DNA of 64,000 nucleotides from Fuerstiella sp. (GTDB taxonomy: Bacteria; Planctomycetota; Planctomycetia; Planctomycetales; Planctomycetaceae), in NCBI GenBank assembly GCA_022843805.1, contig JALHMY010000022.1, positions 1 to 64,000 on the forward strand, read 5' to 3'. A program made the translations under genes and the position numbers. Positions 1-9,411 of this stretch are shown in pieces. Positions within the stretch are counted from its first letter, which is position 1. The number at the start of each line of letters is the position of its first letter. Under the pieces are notes generated by a model. It saw nothing but the letters and a program-made list of their open reading frames with translations, made no database searches and was not told the origin of the DNA.

Positions 1-48
1 ACTGTGTTGGCATTTCCGTATGGGGGGGCGCGCGGGTTTAAAAGCCCC

Positions 49-128
49 CCCGTCGCTCCGCCGACGGGATTTTGCAGCGGTGGAGATTCCGTCAGCGCCA
101 AACACGAAGTTGAATACGGACAAGTCCT
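49..128 (+). repeat. Dispersed 80-bp repeat, copy A
   Basis: This stretch matches 14176-14255 in the same orientation with about 9 differences in 80 by eye. It begins with CCCGTCGCTCCGCCGACGGG, itself an imperfect palindrome, and ends in GACAAGTCCT. The copy at 14 kb has an extra upstream arm that turns it into a perfect hairpin; this copy has instead a G7...C7 arm pair just upstream (about 22-50). No ORF in it looks coding. A mobile or REP-like intergenic repeat is likely. Confidence 0.7.
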
Positions 129-675
129 TTGTGCCAGGCGAAGTACCTTCGAACGTCATGATTCCGAAGGCTCGCTCCTGGCGCGGAGGCCCTGCAAGCC
201 CACCAGGCGAGGGGACTGTCGTTTTAGTTTACGTATTGAGCACAGGTTTTGGAAACGGCAATCGACGTCACGACGCTGGCTTGTCCGGCCCCCAACCGAC
301 GCAGGGTCAGTTGCGGCCGGAGATCTCTGCTGGCCCTGTGTCAGTGATGTTCAGGTTGCAAGAGGTTGTCCACAGCAGGCTGTGGACTCGAAAGCGGCAG
401 CAGGCTGCCGCAGTCCAGGGGGATGCCTGATCGACCCGAGTCGCGACCGAATCTCTCATCAGTCTCAGCTTCCGGGTGACAACTCCAGTCGCCACCGGTA
501 AACTGCCAGGCACCGCCGAGTGCCTGGGAGTGATTCCACATCGGGCCGATTACTATCACCAGTCACCAGTACCAGCCATTGGGATACCTGACAATGTATT
601 CTTCTGTGAATGCAGGGTACCGGTTTCGTCCGATTTGACACTGCGATCACTGAACTTCAATCCGGAAAATCTGTA
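129..675. other. Non-coding stretch with a cluster of small hairpins
   Basis: No convincing gene is seen here; the short open frames have no recognisable protein. It holds three compact inverted repeats: 368-387 (GTCCACAGC, AG loop, GCTGTGGAC), 394-411 (GCGGCAGC, AG loop, GCTGCCGC) and 506-527 (CCAGGCAC, 6-nt loop, GTGCCTGG). The first two share the same centre but have different, self-complementary outer stems. The region also must contain the promoter of the downstream esterase, which I cannot locate. Confidence 0.45.
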
Positions 676-2718
676 ATGGTCAGTACTGCAAATGTTCCGA
701 AATGTACCGAGCTTCTGTTAATCGCGGTCTTCATCACCGCTCTCTTTTCAGCCGGCGAACTGGCGGCGCAGGAGGCTGTTCCGAACCCCCGTGTGAAAGA
801 CACATCGTTTGTCTCGCGGCACGACGGCTCAACGCAGCAATACGTCGTTGTCCTGCCACCTCAGTTTCGACCAGAGAAACCGGTCAGTGTTCTGTTTGCA
901 CTGCATGGTCATGGATCTGATCGCTGGCAGTTTGTGACGCAGGATCGAGGCGAATGTCGGGCAGCGAGGGACGCCGCGGCGGCTCACGGGATGCTGTTCG
1001 TGTCGCCGGACTATCGGGCGAAAACCTCCTGGATGGGTCCCGCAGCAACCGCCGATATGATTCAAATCATTGATGAACTGCATCAGAACTATCGTGTCGA
1101 CAGGATCATCGTCTCGGGCGGTTCTATGGGCGGAACCGCTGCACTCGCTCTGACCGCCATGCATCCGGAGCTGATTGATGGAGTCGTGTGTCTGAATGGG
1201 ACAGCGAATATGCTGGAGTATGAAGGCTTTTCTGAAGCAATTGCTGCAGCGTACGGTGGGAAGAAATCTGAAACGGAAGAAACGTACCGAGTACGATCGG
1301 CGGAGCTGTTTCCCGAAAAATTCTCAATGCCTGTTGCATTTACCAGCGGCGGAAAAGACACACTCGTGCCTCCTGCCAGCGTGCTTCGCCTTGCCGAGTC
1401 GATTCAAAAACACCACTCTGCCTGTCTGCTGCTCCACCGAGCTGACGGTGGGCATGACACGAACTACGAGGATTCGATGAAGGCCTTTGAGTTCGTCCTT
1501 GAGAAGAGCGTCGGACCTGTGGAGAAACAGTCCGCCACGTCGCTTGTCCCGGCAAACTCGCCGTTCAGGATCGTGTGCCTCGGTGACAGTGTCACAGGCG
1601 TTTATTATCATACTGGAGGGCTGCGAGCTTATCCGGAGATGCTGCAGGCAGCACTGCGAACTGTGGTTCCCGGAAACGACATCACTGTGATCAATGCGGG
1701 CATCAGCGGACATACGGCAGCCGACGGAATTGCTCGTCTTGAGCGTGATGTGCTCGCATACGATCCGCAGCTTGTGACGATCAGTTTTGGCCTGAACGAC
1801 ATGACTCGATTCAGCATTGATCAGTTTCGAAGTAATCTCCAGGAACTGGTTACTCGTATTCGCGGGAAAAACTCGCAGGTTGTGCTCTGTACTCCCAACG
1901 CGGTGATTGATACAGCAAGTCGGCCGGTCCAAAAGCTGAAGGATTATTGCGACTGTATCAGAGAACTGGGACAGGCAATGTCGGTACCGGTTTGTGATCA
2001 GTTTTCGGCTGGAGAGAGACTTCGAATTCGTGCACCCTGGACGTGGCGGCTCACTCTGAGCGACGAAATTCACCCCAACATGGATGGACATAAACGCATG
2101 GCCGAAGAACTCTGCCGAACGATTTCCGGTGACACCGTGTCGCTCGACTCGTTTGGGCCGATCGGACCAAAGCTCAGGCATACCCGCAAACTGATCGCAG
2201 ACGGAAAACCGATAAAGATTCTTGCCATGTCTCCGGTGAGTGCAGTTTTCGTCGACTGTCTGAAAACAGCGATTCCGGGGGCAGTTGTGGAGCTCACCGA
2301 ATGGCAGACAGAGGGTAAATCGGTGCAGCAACTGGAACAGGAAGCTCAGTCAATGGTCCGCTCCATGAAGCCTGACCTTGTTGTGCTGACCCTCAAGCCT
2401 GAGGCCATTGCGGCGTCAGCAACTTCCGATTCTTCAGGAAAATTCGACTGGGATGCGGAGCAGTCCTATGTGAAATCTGCTTCCTGGATAATGAACTGGT
2501 CGCTCAGTTTCGGGCTTCAGGAATGGGATTGCATCGTTATTCACCCAGCCGTAACGGCGCCAGCTTCTGCGAGCGGCTCCGACAGTTTTAGAAGTGGACT
2601 GATTCGCCAGCTGGTGCATGCGCAGGACCTGTTTCTGATCGACAGGACTGCAGGCAACGAACGGTCAGCCAGAGAAATCATTCTGGAATGGCTGAACACC
2701 GAAGAACCAGTTCGCTGA
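676..2718 (+). CDS. Secreted two-domain esterase: alpha/beta hydrolase plus SGNH/GDSL hydrolase
   Basis: An open frame starts at 610, but the ATG at 676 gives a clean signal peptide (hydrophobic stretch LLLIAVFITALF, then AxA-like cleavage near GELAAQ), so 676 is preferred. Residues about 40-270 are an alpha/beta hydrolase of the esterase/poly-ester depolymerase type with nucleophile motif GGSMGG (Ser150). Residues about 295-490 are an SGNH hydrolase with block I GDS (Ser305), a GLND block and the DEIHPN catalytic pair (Asp463, His466). The last 170 residues look like a degenerate third hydrolase-like segment lacking a GDS block. Export suggests breakdown of acylated or esterified carbohydrate outside the cytoplasm; the substrate is unknown. 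It stands alone, not in an obvious operon. Confidence 0.8.
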   Translation: MVSTANVPKCTELLLIAVFITALFSAGELAAQEAVPNPRVKDTSFVSRHDGSTQQYVVVLPPQFRPEKPVSVLFALHGHGSDRWQFVTQDRGECRAARDAAAAHGMLFVSPDYRAKTSWMGPAATADMIQIIDELHQNYRVDRIIVSGGSMGGTAALALTAMHPELIDGVVCLNGTANMLEYEGFSEAIAAAYGGKKSETEETYRVRSAELFPEKFSMPVAFTSGGKDTLVPPASVLRLAESIQKHHSACLLLHRADGGHDTNYEDSMKAFEFVLEKSVGPVEKQSATSLVPANSPFRIVCLGDSVTGVYYHTGGLRAYPEMLQAALRTVVPGNDITVINAGISGHTAADGIARLERDVLAYDPQLVTISFGLNDMTRFSIDQFRSNLQELVTRIRGKNSQVVLCTPNAVIDTASRPVQKLKDYCDCIRELGQAMSVPVCDQFSAGERLRIRAPWTWRLTLSDEIHPNMDGHKRMAEELCRTISGDTVSLDSFGPIGPKLRHTRKLIADGKPIKILAMSPVSAVFVDCLKTAIPGAVVELTEWQTEGKSVQQLEQEAQSMVRSMKPDLVVLTLKPEAIAASATSDSSGKFDWDAEQSYVKSASWIMNWSLSFGLQEWDCIVIHPAVTAPASASGSDSFRSGLIRQLVHAQDLFLIDRTAGNERSAREIILEWLNTEEPVR

Positions 2719-2933
2719 TCGCGTGAACTGTGATTGATCGCTGGAAGTTGTTCTGGCACCAAGTACTTTTGGGACGAGCACGAGCAGGAAGTTTGGGGGG
2801 GCGACCTATTTCACCACGCAGCCGGGGATGGCGGTTCGAAGGGATTCTTTGCCCTGTTCGGAAATAGCAGAAGAATCGCACTCGGTGGGCTGACGCCACA
2901 CCGCTCGCCTTGACGCACCGGCGAGAGCACCCG

Positions 2934-4598
2934 CTATTTGCCATTCTCCGAACTGTCCGGCAGTTTCACGTTGTTCAGATCCAGTCGATACATCAGCTGA
3001 TTGTAATTGTATCGCGGCGTTGGCGGTGAATTCGTGAAGGTGTTGCAGTACGTTCCTTCAATATAGATGATTCGCCCGTTTTCCTCATCCAGGAATGGAT
3101 GGTGGCACGGATTGTAAAACGTCTGTTTCGGATGGGAGGCAATTTTTATAGCTCGGCGAAAAGGGCCCTGCGCGGTCGGTGCTTCAGAGTACCAGAGTTC
3201 GCCAAGAAACGATGGACTCTCCTTATCCGTCGCCGAAGCCACGGCGACCATCACCCAGCAGTTCCGCCAGTTGTTGTAAAAGACTGTGCCGGAATGCAGA
3301 AGTACGGGCTTCCCTGGGATTGTTTTCTCCTTAGCCGGATCGCCAGCACCCGGATCGCTGGCAAATTCATCACCCATCGGCACGAATCGAGCCTGATCGG
3401 ACTTCAGATGCCCGCGTCGAATCCACTGATGCTCTTCTTTCTGAGTGACAGGCGGCTGCTTTTTCCACTGCCAGTTCGGGTGGCCGTCCTGATCCAGTTC
3501 TGGCAGCGAAAGCCGATTGCGGTCGGGGGCTTCCGACGAGGGTGAATCCGCCTGCTTCTGAACGCCGCCTTCGCCCGACACGGATTCATCGGCCAGGCAG
3601 GTCCATGATTCATAGGCTTCCGGATCCTGAATTGCGTTCAACGTTGCGGGCACACGGGTAACGGGAAACGGATTTCCGAACATCAGATAGTCCACGCCAC
3701 GCTCAGTCACTCTCACCGGGTGATCATGCAGAAACCGCCATGCTTCATCTTCGCAAAGGACCTTTAACACTTCAAAGATTTCACGTTCATCGTTGTAAAT
3801 CAGCAGCCCATGTTCCAGCTGTTTCGTCAGACCCTCACGGCGGGAAAAATGGGCAACCATGCGATCGTGGCCGTCGCCATCCTTAACGACACAGGCACCA
3901 TCAATCCAGACGACACCTTTGGGATTCGGAACATCCACCATGGCACGAGCGAATCCGTCGTTTGCCGTAAAGTACTGCAGATCGATCCCATCGGCAGCCG
4001 GAAGCTGGCTGTCAGCTGGCAATGGCGATGTCGCACCGGCTGTTCGGAACAGACCCAGGGGATAGGAAAGCCGATTGGTATCTCCCCAGAACCAGTACAA
4101 TCGCTGACGATACGGCACGACCTGAACTGAATCCTGCCCTGAAACCATTGCAGAGCCCAGCGGATTCTTCAGGGGCACCGGGTGTTTTAGCCGCACCGAG
4201 TCGAGATACAGGTCCTGACCCGTGATTCGGTACAACCGTTCCGCAGGATTCACCCGATCGATCTCAACGACCGCGGACGCCCCCGGCTGAATCTTTAGTC
4301 GAACGCCTGCGATACCGAACCCGTCGGGACGAAACCGATATCCTGGAGAGGTCACTGAAAAGAATATGGTCTGATCATTCCACTGAGGTTCATTCAGAGC
4401 AATTCGGCCGGCATTGTCGGTCACGAAAACGACATCATGAGTGGTCGCGAGTTGCACCATCGGCACACCTCGGCCCGTTTCGCGATCCACCACCTGGATC
4501 TCAAAAAACGGTTCCTCTGCAAGCGCCAATCCTGAGGATAACTTAGCCTTGATCAGCCACAGAAACAGCAGAAGGACACGAAAGCAGGCAGATCTCAT
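2934..4598 (-). CDS. Secreted protein, probable beta-propeller, function unknown
   Basis: The 554-residue product begins with a basic n-region and hydrophobic core (VLLLFLWLI) followed by LALAEE, a likely signal peptide. Residues about 30-120 resemble a carboxypeptidase-regulatory-like or beta-sandwich segment (DRETGRGVPMVQL). The remainder has repeated aromatic beta-strand motifs such as YWFWGDT, WTCLAD and IIYIEGTYC, as expected for a five-bladed propeller of the DUF4185 or glycosidase-like sort. I do not recognise a characterised family. It is convergent with the esterase gene upstream and is followed by an 80-bp repeat on its promoter side. A secreted carbohydrate-related protein is a guess only. 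Confidence 0.7.
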   Translation of the reverse strand: MRSACFRVLLLFLWLIKAKLSSGLALAEEPFFEIQVVDRETGRGVPMVQLATTHDVVFVTDNAGRIALNEPQWNDQTIFFSVTSPGYRFRPDGFGIAGVRLKIQPGASAVVEIDRVNPAERLYRITGQDLYLDSVRLKHPVPLKNPLGSAMVSGQDSVQVVPYRQRLYWFWGDTNRLSYPLGLFRTAGATSPLPADSQLPAADGIDLQYFTANDGFARAMVDVPNPKGVVWIDGACVVKDGDGHDRMVAHFSRREGLTKQLEHGLLIYNDEREIFEVLKVLCEDEAWRFLHDHPVRVTERGVDYLMFGNPFPVTRVPATLNAIQDPEAYESWTCLADESVSGEGGVQKQADSPSSEAPDRNRLSLPELDQDGHPNWQWKKQPPVTQKEEHQWIRRGHLKSDQARFVPMGDEFASDPGAGDPAKEKTIPGKPVLLHSGTVFYNNWRNCWVMVAVASATDKESPSFLGELWYSEAPTAQGPFRRAIKIASHPKQTFYNPCHHPFLDEENGRIIYIEGTYCNTFTNSPPTPRYNYNQLMYRLDLNNVKLPDSSENGK

Positions 4599-4659
4599 GG
4601 CTATTCCCGATTAAGATTCATGACCTTCGCTTCCGGGCAACGCATTTTAGCTTTTGAGT

Positions 4660-4739
4660 GCTTTGTCAAGCTTTGAATTTCGGGTAGTGGACCTTGCTAA
4701 AGGTCCTGCAGCCAGGGGATCTTTAGCAAGATCCACTAC
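4660..4739 (+). repeat. Palindromic 80-bp dispersed repeat, copy 1
   Basis: The element consists of a 24-bp leader (4660-4683) and a 56-bp imperfect palindrome (4684-4739) that opens with GTAGTGGA and closes with TCCACTAC. The reverse complement occurs at 10215-10294 with only about 4 differences in 80. It sits between two minus-strand genes, in the promoter side of one and downstream of the next. High identity between copies 5.5 kb apart suggests recent mobility, as in REP or MITE-like elements. Confidence 0.85.
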
Positions 4740-4771
4740 CTCCAACCCGAACTCGTTATCTTGTTGAAGCT

Positions 4772-5944
4772 CTAGAGTTTTTTCTTTGCCCCATCTCCCT
4801 TACCGTTGCCCTCGGTTCCCGCGACTGCAAATTCATAGATTGTCGTCGACTGGAATTTTTCACCGGGCTTCAGAATGGTATTCGGAAAATTGCTGTGGTT
4901 GACGGAATCCGGGTAATGTTGTGTTTCGAGGCAAATAGCGCTGCGATGAGCGTACGACTTACCCTCTTTACCGACCTGTCCTTTCAGGAAATTGCCCGAG
5001 TAGAACTGAATCGCGGGCTGATCCGTTCTGACTCGAAGGATGCGGCCGGATGTCTTTTCCCGTAAAGCGGCGGCGAGCACAAGTTTCTTGCCGGCTTCCG
5101 GTGCGTTCAGCACAAAGTTGTGGTCATAGCCAAGGGCTCCAGTGCCTGTCAGTGGCTCAATGCGCTGACCAATTTTCGTCACTTTGCGAAAATCGAGCGG
5201 AGTACCCTCAACCGAGTCAACAGCACCGGTTGGGATGAGGGTGTCATCGGTGGGGGTATAACGATCAGCATTGAGCCGAAGAGTGTGATCGAGAACTGAG
5301 GGGCTGCCGGCGCCTGCCAGGTTGAAGTAGGCGTGATTCGTCAGGTTGACCGGAGTGGCCTTATCAGTTGTCGCGTTGTAGGTGATGTTCAGACGGTTTC
5401 CGGTAACCGGAACGAAGTAGGTGACGACAATATCCAGCTGGCCTGGATAGCCTTCTTCACCGTCAGGGCTGCTGTATGAGAAGCGAACACCCTGGCCTTT
5501 GTCATTGCTGAATGATTTGGCTTTCCAGACGACTTTGTCGAGGCTTTTTTCACCGCCACCATGCAGATGGTTGGGTTCATTGTTGACTGCGAGCGAGTAT
5601 TCTTTGCCGTCGAGGGTAAATTTGCCTTTGGCAATGCGGTTGCAAACTCTTCCGGTTGTGCAGCCAAAATATTGATTGTCTTCAGATTCGTATCCGGCGA
5701 CTGAATCGAATCCCAGCACCACATCGGCCGATTTTCCATCGTTGTCGGGAACATGCAGCTGTACGAGAGTTGCGCCGCGAGTCATGACTTTGGCCACAAG
5801 GCCGGTGTCACTTTTCAGAGTGAATAATTCCACAGCCTGACCATCCTTTGTCATACCGAATTGCTCAGCCACAGGCTCTTCACCGGATGCAGAGGTTGTC
5901 ATCAGGACAGCTCCAGAAATCAGAATCAGAGAAATGAATTTCAT
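4772..5944 (-). CDS. galM: Secreted aldose 1-epimerase (galactose mutarotase)
   Basis: The frame is open from 6004 but the ATG at 5944 starts directly on a signal peptide (MKFISLILISGAVLMTT then ASGEEP), giving 390 residues. The family interconverts alpha and beta anomers of aldoses. Conserved residues by family analogy are His128 in NHLHGG, His204 in TNHAYFNL and the catalytic base Glu340 in ICLETQHYPDS. Length is somewhat above the usual 340-350 because of the leader. An exported mutarotase fits uptake or periplasmic processing of sugars released by secreted hydrolases; related secreted GalM proteins are common in planctomycetes and Bacteroidetes. The gene appears monocistronic. The symbol reflects family, not proven galactose specificity. 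Confidence 0.9.
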   Translation of the reverse strand: MKFISLILISGAVLMTTSASGEEPVAEQFGMTKDGQAVELFTLKSDTGLVAKVMTRGATLVQLHVPDNDGKSADVVLGFDSVAGYESEDNQYFGCTTGRVCNRIAKGKFTLDGKEYSLAVNNEPNHLHGGGEKSLDKVVWKAKSFSNDKGQGVRFSYSSPDGEEGYPGQLDIVVTYFVPVTGNRLNITYNATTDKATPVNLTNHAYFNLAGAGSPSVLDHTLRLNADRYTPTDDTLIPTGAVDSVEGTPLDFRKVTKIGQRIEPLTGTGALGYDHNFVLNAPEAGKKLVLAAALREKTSGRILRVRTDQPAIQFYSGNFLKGQVGKEGKSYAHRSAICLETQHYPDSVNHSNFPNTILKPGEKFQSTTIYEFAVAGTEGNGKGDGAKKKL

Positions 5945-6058
5945 GTAATTTGTCGCCTGGTCATGAATGGATTCCCCGTTCAGCGTGGACGCTGCTCCGC
6001 GCACCCTGTTGATATGGGGATTAGACAGAAACTTCCGGATTATCGGGTGCGAACAAGT

Positions 6059-9000
6059 TCACGACAAGTCACGTCGCCCCTTCCACTGAGCCAGCCAGGG
6101 AATATTGCGATCAATCACCGTATCCTGGCAGACTCGTGAAAACTCTGTGGCCCGCTGTTCTTCCCCGGGGGCAACTCTGTCGATCCGCAGATCAAGAATA
6201 TCCGCCGCGATTTCCATCGCCTTCAATTCTGCTGACTCCAGATCCGCCAGTTCCCATGAGGCAATACTGCAGCCAATACGAGAAAGGTCTCCGGGCAGGT
6301 GAATATAGCCCAGCTGCAGGTCTCCATCGATGCCAATCGAACGAACGAGCAGTCGATAAAGGGGCAGTTGCAGGTCCACCCACTCTTCACGTGTGCGATG
6401 CGTGGTTTCCGGTTTTTCAGCGGTTTCGCTTGTCTTATAATCCAGAATGCGCCATTCCTTTGACGTCAGATGCTGATCAATACGGTCCACTCTCCCAATG
6501 AGTGCAACGGACCGATCTTTGATATCACGAAATTCCGTATAACGCAGATCGGCTTCGGTGTGAATGATTCGCCATCCCTCCGATGCCGTAGTGGCCTGCC
6601 AGCGGGCGAACTCCTGCAAACGGTTCTCAAGCATTTTCAGTTGAACCGTCACCGTGGCAGAACGATTCCTTCCGAAACGCAGAGTCGCCAGTTTTTGCAG
6701 TTCCGTCAACAACATCAGTTCGATTGCCTCTGACGTAGTGGAGTCGCGAACCGACGATTGCCCAAAGCGATTCAATACTTCGTGCATCAGGCTGCCGAAA
6801 GCCGGAGCGGTCAGTTCCCGCGTCTCATCTTCAATCGCCGTCAGTCTGAGTTCCCGTCGCAAATAGTATCGATACGGACAATAAAGATATTCGCGAAAGG
6901 CCGTGACGGAAATTTCTGAAGGGGCGGCCGCAATGAGCGGCGGCTCCGGCACCGTAAACTGACTGATCTGCCTGCCCTTTGCCAAAGGCAGGTGCAATTC
7001 GTCGGCCGTCGGAATCGTTTGTGACGATTGCTGTGCCGCGAACTCAGGATCAAAAAACAGCCGGACTCGAAACGGTAGTGTCGACGGATCCGCGGCAAAC
7101 CAGAGTCGGCTGGGTGAAAGGGGATTTCCCTGGCCATCCCGACGACCGGAAATCAAGACGATCTTTCGTCGGCAATGCATCAGCGATGCGAGAGCATAAG
7201 CATCGCGTGCGTAACGGCGATTATTGTCATTCAACCCCAGCTGTGATCGAAAACTATTGGGCAGAAAAACGTCCGAATTGACTGACTCCGGAACATATCC
7301 CTCATTGAATCCGGTCAGAATCAGTACCGGGCTGTCATCCAGAGGAAGTTCAAGCCATCCCAGAAGATCAATGGCTTCGTCATCGTGTTCCGGAGGAATT
7401 GCCACTTCCCCAATTTCCTTCAAAATCAACTGCAGCGCCTGTCCACATGCAACCTTAGGCATAATTGCTGCCGGGATGCGACGCAGAGATTCGACCGTAT
7501 TTTGAATTGCCTCCACACAGGCTACAATTCCCTGATCTGCCTGATTTCCCTCGTGCAATGTCTGATCCTGATAAACCCACGACAGCAGTCGAAGGCATCC
7601 TTCAGCCCAGTGCACAAGCGGAAGCTTGCGGTTCAGGATATCTGCGACTGTCTGGTCAGATGATTCCAATGATTCATCCAGCCGCAGCTGCCGCTTCCTG
7701 CCTGTTGCCGGAGCTGATTTTTTACGGGCCGCCGTACGGATTTCAGGCCCCGGTCGCTGGGCGACTGGCAGCAGCTGAGTCAGACCCTGTTCGACACACG
7801 AGCAGATGGCTCCCACGACCTGAGCACGCAGGTCACGTCCATGCAGAACTCCTGGAACAATCTGAAGATGTTCGGCGAGGTATTCATCAAGGTGGGTCAG
7901 CCAGTCGGAAGCTCCCGATCGTCGGGCTGACTGGGTCTGCCGAATCGATTCCGTTCGTGCCTGGTCGGAAATCACTGGAAGCTGATTGATTCGAACTCCC
8001 ATATCCGGATGTCGCACCAGATCCGACAGAGTGGCAAAATCAGGAGGCTGTCCGTCCCGTGCCGAAGCCAGGTGTCTGGCGACCGCTGAAAGAAGCTGCC
8101 ATGGTCGGGATCCACGGACCAGCATTCCCACTGGCCACCGTCCTGCAACTCCGGCATCCGACATGAACTGCAGAATGGGCGGTACAAGGTTCTCGTTGGC
8201 AACGCCCACAGAAATATCATCCGCGCGAAAACGGCCGTTCAGGGCGGCAATTTCATGCACGACCTGTGATGCCTGTTCCGTCGGTGCATCCGTAATTCTG
8301 GTGATCTCCAGGGGCACATTCAGGCAATATGACTGCCACTTCTCCGGAATCAGACAACCATATTCGTCGAACGCATCTGCTTCTTCAGGATCACAGTGAA
8401 TCAGTGCAGTCACACGATCGGATACCTGATCCAGCATCTGTCGCACAATCCGGTTCATATCCACTGTGCCGATCAGAATGATATCGCTTTCCGTGGAACA
8501 CTCGTTTTGTTCGACGGCGATCAGTCTTGCCGCCTGGCGGTCCCAGAGTTTCAGATCATCCATTCGCATCAGATACTCTGACTGAATTCGACGCAATGCT
8601 TTCCATCTCAAAGCTTCGGATTCGTTCCCGTGCTTCGATAGTTCTTCGTACACCCGATCGAATTCCATTCCATCGGCTGCCAGTTCATTGTGCTGGCGGC
8701 GCAGAGACTCACACAGAGCCAGCCATGCCGGTACGGCTTCGTCAGCAGGGATACTCGGAAGGGCAGCCGAAAGTTCGCGAGCCGGTATCGATCCCAGCGC
8801 CTGTTTCCAGACGAGCAGCTGAGTGAGGTCATCTGCCAGCTGGAACTGCTGGGGATACAGCATTTCCGGAAACTGCTGAAACGTGACCATTCTCGGCGGA
8901 AAAAAGCCGGGCCACTGAGCAGAGCACTTCTGAACCAGCAGTTCCAGCATTCGGCGGGCCGCTCGCCGACCAGGGAATACCAGTATCACTCGGGACAGAT

Positions 9001-9097
9001 CCAGTTCATCGGCCTGCGCATAACGCTGAATGACATAGTCCGCTGCAGCGGGAAGTGCGTGCTGCGTCCAGTCAAGAAAATGGCGTGTCAGTGGCAT
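6059..9097 (-). CDS. PD-(D/E)XK nuclease family protein, AddB/RecB-like
   Basis: The 1012-residue protein resembles AddB-type helicase-nuclease subunits. The N-terminal half has inactivated UvrD-like helicase character (VILVFPGRRAARRMLELL, ILTGFNEGYVPES, PNSFRSQLGL, YALASLMHCRRKIVLISGR) without a visible Walker A GxxGxGKT. From about residue 735 comes a RecB-type nuclease: SVTAFREYLYCPYRYYLRR, GSLMHEVLNRFG, the acidic GRVDRIDQ and ILDYKTSE with the catalytic D-x-K. The C-terminal Cys triplet that binds the iron-sulfur cluster in Bacillus AddB is not seen, so an intact cluster is doubtful. Its usual partner AddA is not in the window. The role is probably double-strand break end processing. It is divergent from the next gene. 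Confidence 0.8.
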   Translation of the reverse strand: MPLTRHFLDWTQHALPAAADYVIQRYAQADELDLSRVILVFPGRRAARRMLELLVQKCSAQWPGFFPPRMVTFQQFPEMLYPQQFQLADDLTQLLVWKQALGSIPARELSAALPSIPADEAVPAWLALCESLRRQHNELAADGMEFDRVYEELSKHGNESEALRWKALRRIQSEYLMRMDDLKLWDRQAARLIAVEQNECSTESDIILIGTVDMNRIVRQMLDQVSDRVTALIHCDPEEADAFDEYGCLIPEKWQSYCLNVPLEITRITDAPTEQASQVVHEIAALNGRFRADDISVGVANENLVPPILQFMSDAGVAGRWPVGMLVRGSRPWQLLSAVARHLASARDGQPPDFATLSDLVRHPDMGVRINQLPVISDQARTESIRQTQSARRSGASDWLTHLDEYLAEHLQIVPGVLHGRDLRAQVVGAICSCVEQGLTQLLPVAQRPGPEIRTAARKKSAPATGRKRQLRLDESLESSDQTVADILNRKLPLVHWAEGCLRLLSWVYQDQTLHEGNQADQGIVACVEAIQNTVESLRRIPAAIMPKVACGQALQLILKEIGEVAIPPEHDDEAIDLLGWLELPLDDSPVLILTGFNEGYVPESVNSDVFLPNSFRSQLGLNDNNRRYARDAYALASLMHCRRKIVLISGRRDGQGNPLSPSRLWFAADPSTLPFRVRLFFDPEFAAQQSSQTIPTADELHLPLAKGRQISQFTVPEPPLIAAAPSEISVTAFREYLYCPYRYYLRRELRLTAIEDETRELTAPAFGSLMHEVLNRFGQSSVRDSTTSEAIELMLLTELQKLATLRFGRNRSATVTVQLKMLENRLQEFARWQATTASEGWRIIHTEADLRYTEFRDIKDRSVALIGRVDRIDQHLTSKEWRILDYKTSETAEKPETTHRTREEWVDLQLPLYRLLVRSIGIDGDLQLGYIHLPGDLSRIGCSIASWELADLESAELKAMEIAADILDLRIDRVAPGEEQRATEFSRVCQDTVIDRNIPWLAQWKGRRDLS

Positions 9098-9411
9098 CTG
9101 TGTCTTAATCCCCTCGGTTACCGGAGCTGAAATTTTAGCAGTCTGTGAATTTTCCGGCTAACGGGCTGTTCGGCAATTTGTACATTCTCCGGATTTCCAG
9201 TCGGCAAGCTCTGCCGATTGCTGTTCCGAAAATCCACACGAACCGTCGCAACGGTTTTGCCCACTGCCATGAAGGCTCGTAAATTCATCTTTTCAGACTG
9301 GTACCGGCGATAAACTTGAATGGAATTCTCTTTGATGACTCACGTTCCGATGGTTGACGAGTCGAAGTTAGAACTGGGTTGTCTGTGCGGATTCTGCACC
9401 GGGAGTCAGTC
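9098..9411. other. Divergent intergenic region
   Basis: This stretch lies between the minus-strand nuclease gene and the plus-strand FHA gene and must carry promoters for both. I see one small inverted repeat, TCGGCA at 9201-9206 with TGCCGA at 9212-9217, and a GGGAG Shine-Dalgarno-like site at 9401-9405. No RNA gene or further ORF is recognised. Confidence 0.4.

Noticed and set aside
1324-2331. Long minus-strand open frame of 335 codons opposite the esterase
   Set aside because: It lies wholly inside a well-supported hydrolase gene, has a skewed composition rich in Cys, His and Arg, and no recognisable motif; it is a shadow frame.
6059-9097. AddB-like gene considered as part of a defence system
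   Set aside because: It is isolated, far from the island and fits general recombination repair; no defence neighbours.
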